A DNA stretch of 64,000 nucleotides. Source: Candidatus Coatesiibacteriota bacterium (lineage in GTDB: Bacteria > JAFGND01). Under the pieces are notes generated by a model that was not told the origin of the DNA, searched no databases, and saw only the letters and a list, made by a program, of their open reading frames with translations. The stretch spans positions 3,190-67,189 of the forward strand of contig JAFGND010000023.1 in NCBI GenBank assembly GCA_016927185.1, given 5' to 3'. Numbering within the stretch: the first letter of the stretch is position 1; the number at the start of each line of letters is the position of its first letter. Of this stretch, positions 43,621 through 50,189 are shown one piece after another. The position numbers and the translations under genes are program-made.

Positions 43621-45105
43621 TTATTCCTTGGATTTGTCTGAAAAATATGATTTCAGTTTCATTATTAATGATTTCTCAGGTTTACATAAATGATTCCAGA
43701 GTCCCCATGTAATTCCTAAAAGAATAAACAGTTGTGTAAGTATGACTGTAGTTGCAAATAAGTAATCTATTAAACTGTGAAGTCCTATTGCTAACCATGA
43801 GGAAAAAACAGCAATAACGATTTTTTTATCTTCCCAATTATCTGCAGATTTATACATTTTTATATGCATATAAGATAAATATAAAATAAAAATCAGAAGG
43901 AATAACAATCCTGCAATGCCAAGTTCGAATAATATTTGAAATTCAAGCTGATTTGCATGGACTAAATCTCCAACAAAAGCATCAAATAAAAAATCTATGT
44001 TTGCCTGCTTGATTACCCATCCTCCATAATTACCTAAACCCAGTCCACCCTTTAAGTCCTGTGGTTTGAATTTATCTATTGTCCATCCCCATAGAAGAAA
44101 TCTTACCATTAGTGCAGTTGGTTTATTAGAACTTGTTACTAGTGAAGTTTGGAGCATTCTTGGGGCATACTTTTTTGCAATTATATAAAAGGATGGTAAT
44201 ATAACTGTAATTATACTAAGAAGACCGTAAAATCTTTTTCTAAAGCTATATTTCGATTTTAGGAAAAAATAAAAATAGAAAGAGCTTGCAATTATTATGG
44301 AAATAGTAGCTCCTCTTGAACCACTAAGAATAGTAATATAAAAGTAGAGAAATACTAAGAGTAAAAAGAGAATCTTTATCTTGTATGATTTCGAATTCAA
44401 GAAATAATAAACGCAAAATGGGAATATCATATCATAATAACCACCAAGATTATTAGGATGCTCAGTAAAGCTTTTTAATCGCTTTACTCCTTCATAAGAT
44501 GCTTCAGAATATTCTGTTACGCCAAACAAATAAATTATACCTGAAATTAAAAAAACCATAACAAAGAAATGAATATTTTCCTTGTTTTCAGTAATATATA
44601 GCATAACTAATATCATAATAGGAATCGGAATGGAATAGTTTATTAAAGCTTTAATTGAAGTAAATCGATCATGACTTATATATAATGATTGATATACAAT
44701 AAACAAATAGGCTAATACAATCAGGAAAAAAATAGGAGAATGAAATATACAATCTATTTCAAATCTTTTTAAGAGTAAAGCAAGAATTAGAATAATTCCC
44801 CATGTTATTGTTATGAAATCTGCAAGATTATAAGATGAATCTATAATATGAAATCTCGGAGAAATCCAGAGTGGGTTAAGAAGAATAAATAATCCAAGAC
44901 TATTTCTTAAAGGTTGCCTGGAAAAAAGTAGAATTGGAATCAATAAACCCAAGATAGTGAAAGCTAGCGAATTGAACATACCCTTTTCAAAAGACTTGAT
45001 AGAAAAAACTGATATAGAAATTATGACTAAAGAGTATGTAAATCCGATAATTTGTATCGTTGGTTTTATCTCTTTTTGTTTTATTAAAAACTGTGGAATA
45101 AACAT
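43621..45105 (-). CDS. O-antigen ligase/polymerase-like membrane protein
   Basis: A 494-residue polytopic protein (about 12 membrane helices) with the WaaL/Wzy-type pattern. A conserved loop holds GSRGATISIIIAS (about 268-280), and a large periplasmic segment holds GLGLGNYGGWV and VHANQLEFQILFELGIAG (about 356-402), including the His-Asn region typical of ligases. Its likely role is to join or polymerise glycans on a lipid carrier in the periplasm. The ATG at 45105 lies inside the T-tract of the preceding gene's terminator and has no visible Shine-Dalgarno. A TTG at 45111 is an alternative start. Confidence 0.8.
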   Translation of the reverse strand: MFIPQFLIKQKEIKPTIQIIGFTYSLVIISISVFSIKSFEKGMFNSLAFTILGLLIPILLFSRQPLRNSLGLFILLNPLWISPRFHIIDSSYNLADFITITWGIILILALLLKRFEIDCIFHSPIFFLIVLAYLFIVYQSLYISHDRFTSIKALINYSIPIPIMILVMLYITENKENIHFFVMVFLISGIIYLFGVTEYSEASYEGVKRLKSFTEHPNNLGGYYDMIFPFCVYYFLNSKSYKIKILFLLLVFLYFYITILSGSRGATISIIIASSFYFYFFLKSKYSFRKRFYGLLSIITVILPSFYIIAKKYAPRMLQTSLVTSSNKPTALMVRFLLWGWTIDKFKPQDLKGGLGLGNYGGWVIKQANIDFLFDAFVGDLVHANQLEFQILFELGIAGLLFLLIFILYLSYMHIKMYKSADNWEDKKIVIAVFSSWLAIGLHSLIDYLFATTVILTQLFILLGITWGLWNHLCKPEKSLIMKLKSYFSDKSKE

Positions 45106-45113
45106 AAACAAAA

Positions 45114-45133
45114 CCCCGAGTTTTCTCTCGGGG
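45114..45133 (-). terminator. Intrinsic terminator after the large lipoprotein gene
   Basis: CCCCGAG (45114-45120) and CTCGGGG (45127-45133) form a perfect 7-bp GC-rich stem with a 6-nt loop. Read on the minus strand it is followed by TTTTGTTT (complement of 45106-45113). It lies 6 bp after the stop codon of the lipoprotein gene and directly abuts the start codon of the O-antigen ligase gene, so that gene depends on readthrough or on an internal promoter. Confidence 0.85.
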
Positions 45134-45138
45134 TAATT

Positions 45139-46752
45139 TCATTGGAGTCTGTAACCGCTAGTATAAGTCTGATCATCTTTTCTATGGATGAAGATACCAT
45201 CTGATAAATCATCAGTTAGGAAGATATTCCAAATCGCTCCATCTGCGGGTAAATTTTCTGACTCCATTATATTCATGTGCTCTCCATTATAAAAATACAT
45301 ATTTCTATTTGTTGTTCCAAGGAAATATAATTCTGGAGAAATCACTCTAGATGAAGTAAGAAATAGTTTTTGGTAAACATATGAAGGAACTGAATATTTA
45401 CTCCACACTCCATTGATGTATACTGCTGCAATCCCATCTTTGGATACTGCAATTCCATAGGTTCCACTAGAATTAAATGAAAGTCCATTCACTTCATAAT
45501 CCAAATTGTAGCTCTTGGTTCCGTCATTATGACAAACAACAACACCATTACCTGTTGATGATGAAACTCCAAATAACCATACTAATCCATTGTTTAAGAC
45601 TATTTTTTTCAATCTATTATACTTGTAATCAGTTTTAGTAACGTCACTCCATTGATTAGTCATATTATTAAAAGAAAGGAGTCTTATTCCTACTTTACCA
45701 GAATCATAGGCAATTGCAAAGGTTCCAGGAGAACCAGATTGAATTTCATCTATTACCTTGTATGGATTTAATTGATCCCTGTAAATAGCAACTACTTGGT
45801 TATGATTTGTATAATAACAGATTCTATCCCATAATCCAGCCCATCCAGAATTGTCATTTATTGGACAGATACTGAAAAGCATATCTTCCATAGTAATTTC
45901 CTGATGAGATAAAGTATATGAAGTTAATGCTCCATAACTATACTGAGTATATGAAGGAGGTTTTGAATCATGACCAACACATATAACATTTTCATTGAGG
46001 ATTTCAACATCTGTGCATCTCCTACTAGAAGGCCAACCTGAAATCTCTGTCCAATCCTTTGATAAAGTGGTTACAGAAATTGAAGAACCTACTGGAGTAT
46101 ACTGACCTGAAATGCTAAAATATAATCTATAATAAGCTTTTTGGTTTATTAATGCTGAATTATCAGTTATTTCCTGGTTAGTAGTTTCTCCTATAAAAGT
46201 GCCATTTGAAGGGTTCACATCACTTTTTGTACTTCTAAAGACTGCAAATCTTTTATATTTTGGACTTGTAAAATCCCAGCTTAATTTTACTTTATTTTTG
46301 GCTAAAAGTGTTGCAGTTATCATATTTGTACCTTGTGATAACCTAAAGTATCTTCTATCACTAGCGCCTAATCCATTTATATCCTTAGCTATTATAAAAA
46401 TGTTGTAATAGTTATCTTTCCAGAATTTTGTTGAATCTGAAACATCCAGTTTGTAATAGTATTGATTATCTGATCCTTCCATTTTAGTCATAAAACCCAG
46501 GAATTCAGATTCTTCAAAACTCTCTTTACCAGGAGGCGTGATCCAGATTTCAATAGAATCCTTTTTAATTCTATACATTCCCTCTACCTTAGCAGAGATC
46601 TCAACAATGTTATCAACAGGATATACCCATGTACCATTTGCTTCTGGATAAGTAATCCAGCAAACTGGATTGACGGGTTCAGTTAGATTTGTACAGCTGA
46701 ACAATGCAATGAGCAGCAGTATTAGTGTTAAGAATATTATCTTTCTTATCAT
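45139..46752 (-). CDS. Large outer-surface lipoprotein with Ig/FnIII-like and propeller-like regions
   Basis: A 537-residue protein with a lipobox ALFSC (Cys20). Residues 30-145 look like an Ig-like domain (WITYPEANGTWVYP), 150-230 a fibronectin III-like domain (KVKLSWDFTSPKYKRFAVFRS), and 235-535 a set of repeated beta motifs with ten or more aromatic GW/YF turns, suggesting a six- or seven-bladed propeller. No catalytic residue set is recognised; a binding role is likely. It is a single-gene unit with its own terminator and faces away from the 139-residue protein gene across a 285-bp gap. Confidence 0.65.
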   Translation of the reverse strand: MIRKIIFLTLILLLIALFSCTNLTEPVNPVCWITYPEANGTWVYPVDNIVEISAKVEGMYRIKKDSIEIWITPPGKESFEESEFLGFMTKMEGSDNQYYYKLDVSDSTKFWKDNYYNIFIIAKDINGLGASDRRYFRLSQGTNMITATLLAKNKVKLSWDFTSPKYKRFAVFRSTKSDVNPSNGTFIGETTNQEITDNSALINQKAYYRLYFSISGQYTPVGSSISVTTLSKDWTEISGWPSSRRCTDVEILNENVICVGHDSKPPSYTQYSYGALTSYTLSHQEITMEDMLFSICPINDNSGWAGLWDRICYYTNHNQVVAIYRDQLNPYKVIDEIQSGSPGTFAIAYDSGKVGIRLLSFNNMTNQWSDVTKTDYKYNRLKKIVLNNGLVWLFGVSSSTGNGVVVCHNDGTKSYNLDYEVNGLSFNSSGTYGIAVSKDGIAAVYINGVWSKYSVPSYVYQKLFLTSSRVISPELYFLGTTNRNMYFYNGEHMNIMESENLPADGAIWNIFLTDDLSDGIFIHRKDDQTYTSGYRLQ

Positions 46753-46975
46753 AATTGTCTCCTTCCCTATACAATAGGTTCTAAAAATTATTTAACTCAG
46801 TCGGCTAGAAGCTTATGCTTTTGTCAAATAAAAAAAACAAAATCTACTGGTTTTGGTTTAGTTTCTTAGTTTATGATTAACTGTTGCGCTATTTAAACCT
46901 AATACTAGGCTGTAAACCTAAAGCAATTATAAGCTAAAGAAATCAATTTGCTTTTGTCAATAAACTCGTATTGGA

Positions 46976-47003
46976 TTGACAAAAAATACATTAATATCAT
47001 TAT
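46976..47003 (+). promoter_or_regulatory. Sigma70-type promoter candidate for the 139-residue protein gene
   Basis: TTGACA (46976-46981) and CATTAT (46998-47003) are separated by 16 bp, 34 bp before the ATG at 47038, with AAGGAG at 47026-47031 as ribosome-binding site. The 285-bp gap (46753-47037) also holds two copies of TGCTTTTGTCAA, near 46815 and 46949, whose complements contain TTGACA and could serve the divergent lipoprotein gene. No other element is visible there. Confidence 0.5.
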
Positions 47004-47037
47004 GCTCAAAGTCTAATACAATCTTAAGGAGATTACA

Positions 47038-47457
47038 ATGATTAATTGGGATGTAATACCTAAAGAATCTCAAGAGGAAACTGTTGATAGATGCTATTAT
47101 AGCCTGATAGATTCTTCAAGAATCTATAGAAACAGAATACTTGAATTGAAACAAGAATTTCTTCAAAAAATGTTGGTTACAATCCAGGATCATGGTTTAT
47201 GGCAATGGCTAATTGGAGAAGAGAGATGTACTGAATTATGCAAGAGCTTTGACGGAAAAATTGTCTTTTCCTTGAAACTGGAAGAAGCAGGTTTCATAAT
47301 AAGCATTGAAGCAAAAAGTGAAACTGATACTATATACTATGAAATATCCAAATCTGGAATAGTAGATAGAGGATTAATACCTTATATAGATGAAATCTCA
47401 CAAGGCTTGCTTGAAGTATATATGAAGGCAAAAAAAGAAAGAACCAGAAACCTATAA
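47038..47457 (+). CDS. Protein of unknown function converging on the ubiquitin-like cassette
   Basis: A 139-residue protein without signal peptide or membrane helices. The N-terminal half is helical and rich in charged residues (SSRIYRNRILELKQEFLQKM near 27-46, and WQWLIGEERCTELCKSF near 55-71). The C-terminal half has a beta stretch (IVFSLKLEEAGFIISIEAK), then a helix and a basic end. I recognise no family. It has its own promoter and a good Shine-Dalgarno (AAGGAG). Its end overlaps the end of the E2-like gene by 6 bp, tail to tail. It could be a partner or target of the modification system, or an unrelated neighbour. Confidence 0.7.
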   Translation: MINWDVIPKESQEETVDRCYYSLIDSSRIYRNRILELKQEFLQKMLVTIQDHGLWQWLIGEERCTELCKSFDGKIVFSLKLEEAGFIISIEAKSETDTIYYEISKSGIVDRGLIPYIDEISQGLLEVYMKAKKERTRNL

Positions 47458-48108
47458 AAAAGTGACTTTAGGTTTTATTTTTTCTGTAATATCTGGAATA
47501 CCTGTCGGCAATACCTTGTAAAAACTGATCCATCTTGTCAACATATATTCAAAGACTTTTTGAGGATTCAAATCCTGATACCATTTCATGATTTCAATAT
47601 TCAATCCCCAATCTGAATCTTTGTACAAACTTGGTGGTTTTACCAAATCAGGTTTCAGAAGCACATTGAAAATAATGTCTCCTATTATCCTGTCTATCTC
47701 TCCATTTACAATATAGCAAACCGGCATTTCCCTGTTAGAAGAACACCTGGGATGGAGTAATGGAGTTTTACAATAGATTTTTACTTTATCAAGTCTATAT
47801 GGATAATATCTTGGTATCTTGAATACAAAAATATGATTGAAGCCAATTATTGCTTTGCCATTCCTTTTATTCACAATTCCAGGAATTCTATTTAAAACGA
47901 TTTCAAATCCTTTATATGTTTTATCTTTTCTTTTTCCAATTGATCTTATTGTAATGTCCTCTTGAATCCAGCTGTCTTCGATCCTTTTATGTTTTGAAAT
48001 CGAGATTTCGTAAGATAAAGCAAATCCAGAAAATTCCTTATAGAAATTTTCTATTCCTATTTCTATTCTCCTGTTGAATATCAAAGGTGGAAGGTTCAGG
48101 TCTTGCAT
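47452..48108 (-). CDS. E2-like ubiquitin-conjugating (UBC-fold) protein
   Basis: A 218-residue protein with the core of a prokaryotic E2. Strands HIFVFKIPRYYPYRLDKVKI (begins about residue 92) match the E2 FxxxFPxxYP region. LLHPRC (about 117-122) corresponds to the HPN turn, and MPVCYI places the candidate catalytic Cys at 131 about 11 residues after HP, followed by an IIFNVLLKP helix. An N-terminal extension of about 85 residues and a C-terminal tail are not part of a minimal E2. It should accept the ubiquitin-like protein from the E1 as a thioester. It is the last gene of the cassette, overlapping the ubiquitin-like gene by 13 bp. Confidence 0.75.
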   Translation of the reverse strand: MQDLNLPPLIFNRRIEIGIENFYKEFSGFALSYEISISKHKRIEDSWIQEDITIRSIGKRKDKTYKGFEIVLNRIPGIVNKRNGKAIIGFNHIFVFKIPRYYPYRLDKVKIYCKTPLLHPRCSSNREMPVCYIVNGEIDRIIGDIIFNVLLKPDLVKPPSLYKDSDWGLNIEIMKWYQDLNPQKVFEYMLTRWISFYKVLPTGIPDITEKIKPKVTFL

Positions 48109-48416
48109 GTTCCTACTGTTGGTCTTACATCGAATTTGAAAACCTCGCCATTTTCCAGATCTGGTGTTAACTCACCTAATGTTAATCCAGGACTAATTTC
48201 TGAGTGTCCGGTACCTTTTCTTATTAAAATGAAGTTATGCTGCGAACCCACTTTTTTTTGAGCCCACTTATCTAAATTCAGATCAGGTTCTTTTTCGCAT
48301 CTTGCAACAATAGCTTCAAGAATTTCCTCAATTGTAGTTGTTAAATCTACTCCTATTCTAAAGCTCTTATTCTTCGGTTCAACCTCTACCTCAATTGTCC
48401 TCCAAAAGGTACTCAT
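48096..48416 (-). CDS. Ubiquitin-like beta-grasp protein
   Basis: 106 residues from the ATG at 48416, chosen because AAGGAGG lies 8 bp upstream; a longer start at 48440 has no such support. The beta-grasp pattern is visible: strand TIEVEVEP, strand FRIGVDL, helix TTIEEILEAIVARC, then FILIRKG, a TLGELTP segment matching the ubiquitin LxxxxI/L turn, and the last strand VFKFDVRP. The C-terminus reads PTVGTCKT, not Gly-Gly. A Gly at position 102 followed by four residues suggests that proteolytic trimming, presumably by the JAB enzyme, is needed before activation. It overlaps the small acidic gene by 26 bp and the E2-like gene by 13 bp. Confidence 0.78.
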   Translation of the reverse strand: MSTFWRTIEVEVEPKNKSFRIGVDLTTTIEEILEAIVARCEKEPDLNLDKWAQKKVGSQHNFILIRKGTGHSEISPGLTLGELTPDLENGEVFKFDVRPTVGTCKT

Positions 48417-48543
48417 CCTCTTCCTCCTTTTTTTCTTCAAGGCTGTTCATGTGAATTTCACAAATAAAGTAAGGTAACCAGTTTGGTGGTTTTTCATTTT
48501 TATATGGGAAAGAAATTTCATCAATGATCTTTATTTTTGACAT
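48391..48543 (-). CDS. Small acidic protein of the ubiquitin-like cassette, unknown function
   Basis: A 50-residue protein starting at ATG 48543, with AGAGGA 5 bp upstream. It overlaps the end of the E1-like gene by 23 bp and the start of the ubiquitin-like gene by 26 bp, and it contains that gene's Shine-Dalgarno. The first 30 residues look like a short strand pair (KIKIIDEISFPY) with a PPNWLPYF aromatic turn. The last 18 are highly charged (LEEKKEEEDEYLLEDN). I know of no family. Because the reading frame is open exactly between two coupled genes with ribosome-binding sites on both sides, I consider it genuine. It could be an adaptor, a competitive inhibitor, or a built-in conjugation target. 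Confidence 0.65.
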   Translation of the reverse strand: MSKIKIIDEISFPYKNEKPPNWLPYFICEIHMNSLEEKKEEEDEYLLEDN

Positions 48544-49318
48544 CTAAATCCTCTATACAAAAAGGTTCAACGCAATTGGGATTTTTTATTATATCTGTTT
48601 TAAACAACAGTCTTTTTTCCAGATTAAAATGCAAGTGAAAATTTCTCTTCTCATTTTCCTCAAAACTGTTTAGCCATTCTGTAACCATCAAACTTGCAGC
48701 AATGCTGTTCAATGTAATTATAATAGGGAAGGACGGAGAAACGCTTTTAATTAAATCATTGCATTTCGATTTTACTTTCTCAGCAAGAATTTCGTTTTTA
48801 TATTTTTCTGTAAAAGAACAACTCATGCATGAATTCTTAAGATTCTTGTAGACTCTTATATCTACTATATTTTTCCCCATTGCTCCATCTATTATAATGG
48901 GATGACTCTTCATGGAAAGCAAAATTATATTGATCATATACCTAGAGTAATCATTATCAATGCACAAAAAAATACAATCAGAATTCCAATACTTCTTGTT
49001 AATGTTTTCTGCATAAGAAACCAGAGAATCAATTTTTGTTTTCCAAGCTTGCTCTCCGATTACCTTTTTTATGATTTGTGTTTTGAAAGTTCCTTTTCTT
49101 ATTCCTGGATTGAAGAATATGCATCTGTTTCTGTTATGTTCTTCTATTTTGTCAAAATCAACTATTGTTATTCCTTTTATTCCTAGTAAAATAAGATTTT
49201 TGATAACTTCATTTCCAATAGATCCAGCACCAATTACAAGTATCTTTTTTTCGATAATCTCCTTATATCGCTTTTTTCCAATATATTGAGCGTTTTTACT
49301 ATGTTGAATATAAGACAT
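48521..49318 (-). CDS. E1-like ThiF/MoeB-fold adenylyltransferase
   Basis: A 265-residue E1 of the ThiF/MoeB fold. The nucleotide site shows GAGSIG (30-35), IVDFDKIEEHNRNR (Asp54, Asn62, Arg63, Arg65) and an IDND motif (Asp121). CMSC (164-167) and CVEPFC (249-254) would hold structural zinc, the second pair spaced by four residues instead of the usual two. Cys186 lies between them, near the place of the ThiF catalytic cysteine. A helix near residue 205 ends the Rossmann core. It should adenylate the C-terminus of the ubiquitin-like protein and pass it to the E2. It overlaps the JAB gene by 20 bp at its start. Confidence 0.82.
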   Translation of the reverse strand: MSYIQHSKNAQYIGKKRYKEIIEKKILVIGAGSIGNEVIKNLILLGIKGITIVDFDKIEEHNRNRCIFFNPGIRKGTFKTQIIKKVIGEQAWKTKIDSLVSYAENINKKYWNSDCIFLCIDNDYSRYMINIILLSMKSHPIIIDGAMGKNIVDIRVYKNLKNSCMSCSFTEKYKNEILAEKVKSKCNDLIKSVSPSFPIIITLNSIAASLMVTEWLNSFEENEKRNFHLHFNLEKRLLFKTDIIKNPNCVEPFCIEDLDVKNKDH

Positions 49319-49787
49319 ATTTAATTGGTGCTAGGAATAAACCTCCATCTATAGCTCCTCTTATCTGGAATACTTTGAAGTATTTTGATATTGGATCTGC
49401 TATTATGAAGACATTACCAGGAGTTCCATATGGAAACAGCAAAAATGTTGATAGATCTTTTAAGGAAAAAAACGGTTCTGTTCCAAAAGGATGAGAATGA
49501 AAAAGTCCAATTTCTCTCGGTGGATTTATACTGTCAGGATAACGTTCTGATAACATCAGAGAACAATCTCTTAGCCCCTTGTTTGTAAATGAAGCACTTG
49601 ATCTTGTTTTTTCGAATTCACCGGTAACCCAATCAGTAATTTTTATATAAATAGCTCCTTCAAATAGACATCTATAGCCGATAAGTTTTGCCAATGCCTC
49701 GTTAGGTAATTCCTCTTCAGAGAATCTCATCAAGTCCCTTGCAATTCTTTTCAGAATATAAACTGAATATATAACTTTTTTCTGCAT
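49299..49787 (-). CDS. JAB/JAMM-family metallopeptidase (deconjugase/processing enzyme)
   Basis: 162 residues from ATG 49787; a TTG at 49805 would add six. The JAMM ligands are present in 49805-based numbering: Glu36 in NEALAKLIG, His103 and His105 in FHSHPFG, Ser114 and Asp117 in FSLKDL. The spacing after HSHP is one residue longer than in AMSH or RadC. It likely trims the ubiquitin-like precursor and removes the modifier from targets. It is the first gene of the five-gene cassette. Neither start has a clear Shine-Dalgarno. Upstream lies the 100-bp divergent region shared with the EutN-like gene. Confidence 0.8.
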   Translation of the reverse strand: MQKKVIYSVYILKRIARDLMRFSEEELPNEALAKLIGYRCLFEGAIYIKITDWVTGEFEKTRSSASFTNKGLRDCSLMLSERYPDSINPPREIGLFHSHPFGTEPFFSLKDLSTFLLFPYGTPGNVFIIADPISKYFKVFQIRGAIDGGLFLAPIKYVLYST

Positions 49788-49842
49788 AATCAATATAGTC
49801 AGCAAAGATCCAAATCCACAAAATAAAGCAAGAAGTTTATTT

Positions 49843-49872
49843 TTGATAAAATGCTTGCATGAATAATATAAA
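49843..49872 (+). promoter_or_regulatory. Sigma70-type promoter candidate for the EutN-like operon
   Basis: TTGATA (49843-49848) and TATAAA (49867-49872) are separated by 18 bp. The start codon of the EutN-like gene is 17 bp further on, giving a leader of about 10 nt with no Shine-Dalgarno. This would drive the plus-strand genes 49890-55756. The divergent ubiquitin-like cassette must have its promoter in the same region; a weaker candidate (TTGGCA, 17 bp, TATTCA) lies on the minus strand. Confidence 0.5.
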
Positions 49873-49889
49873 ATATTCGCTTTGCCAAC

Positions 49890-50189
49890 ATGATAATTGT
49901 AAAAATAATGGGTCCAGTGGTTTCTACATTGAAAACAGATTCTCTGAAGGGTTTTAAGCTTCTTCTAGTTCAAAGACTTGATATTGAATTGAAAGGTGAA
50001 AAACAAGCTCTCGTAGCTGTTGACTTGGTTGATGCCGGGCCTGGGGATATTGCTTTATTTGTTAGCGGTAGCAGTGCAAGGCAGACTACCGAAACACAAA
50101 ACAAGCCAGTTGATGGTTTATTAGTTGGCATTGTGGAGCAAATAGAGAAAGAACATAAAGTGATCTATAAAAGAGGAGAAAATGAATAA
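49890..50189 (+). CDS. EutN/CcmL-family bacterial microcompartment vertex (BMC-P) protein
   Basis: A 99-residue protein of the pentameric vertex family. VKIMGPVVSTLKTDSLKGFK at the start (from about residue 4), LLVQRLD, VAVDLVDAGPGDIALF, SGSSARQT and PVDGLLVGIVEQIE match EutN/CcmL throughout, and the length is typical. Vertex proteins normally cap icosahedral shells built from BMC-H and BMC-T proteins, none of which is here. It overlaps the sugar-phosphate isomerase gene by 8 bp and so is co-translated with a metabolic enzyme. It may belong to a shell encoded elsewhere, or be an orphan with another role. Confidence 0.9.
   Translation: MIIVKIMGPVVSTLKTDSLKGFKLLLVQRLDIELKGEKQALVAVDLVDAGPGDIALFVSGSSARQTTETQNKPVDGLLVGIVEQIEKEHKVIYKRGENE

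Noticed and set aside
49299-49787. CBASS (Cap2/Cap3) interpretation of the ubiquitin-like cassette
   Set aside because: No CD-NTase or effector gene is next to it, and E1 and E2 are separate proteins with a free ubiquitin-like gene, unlike type II CBASS.
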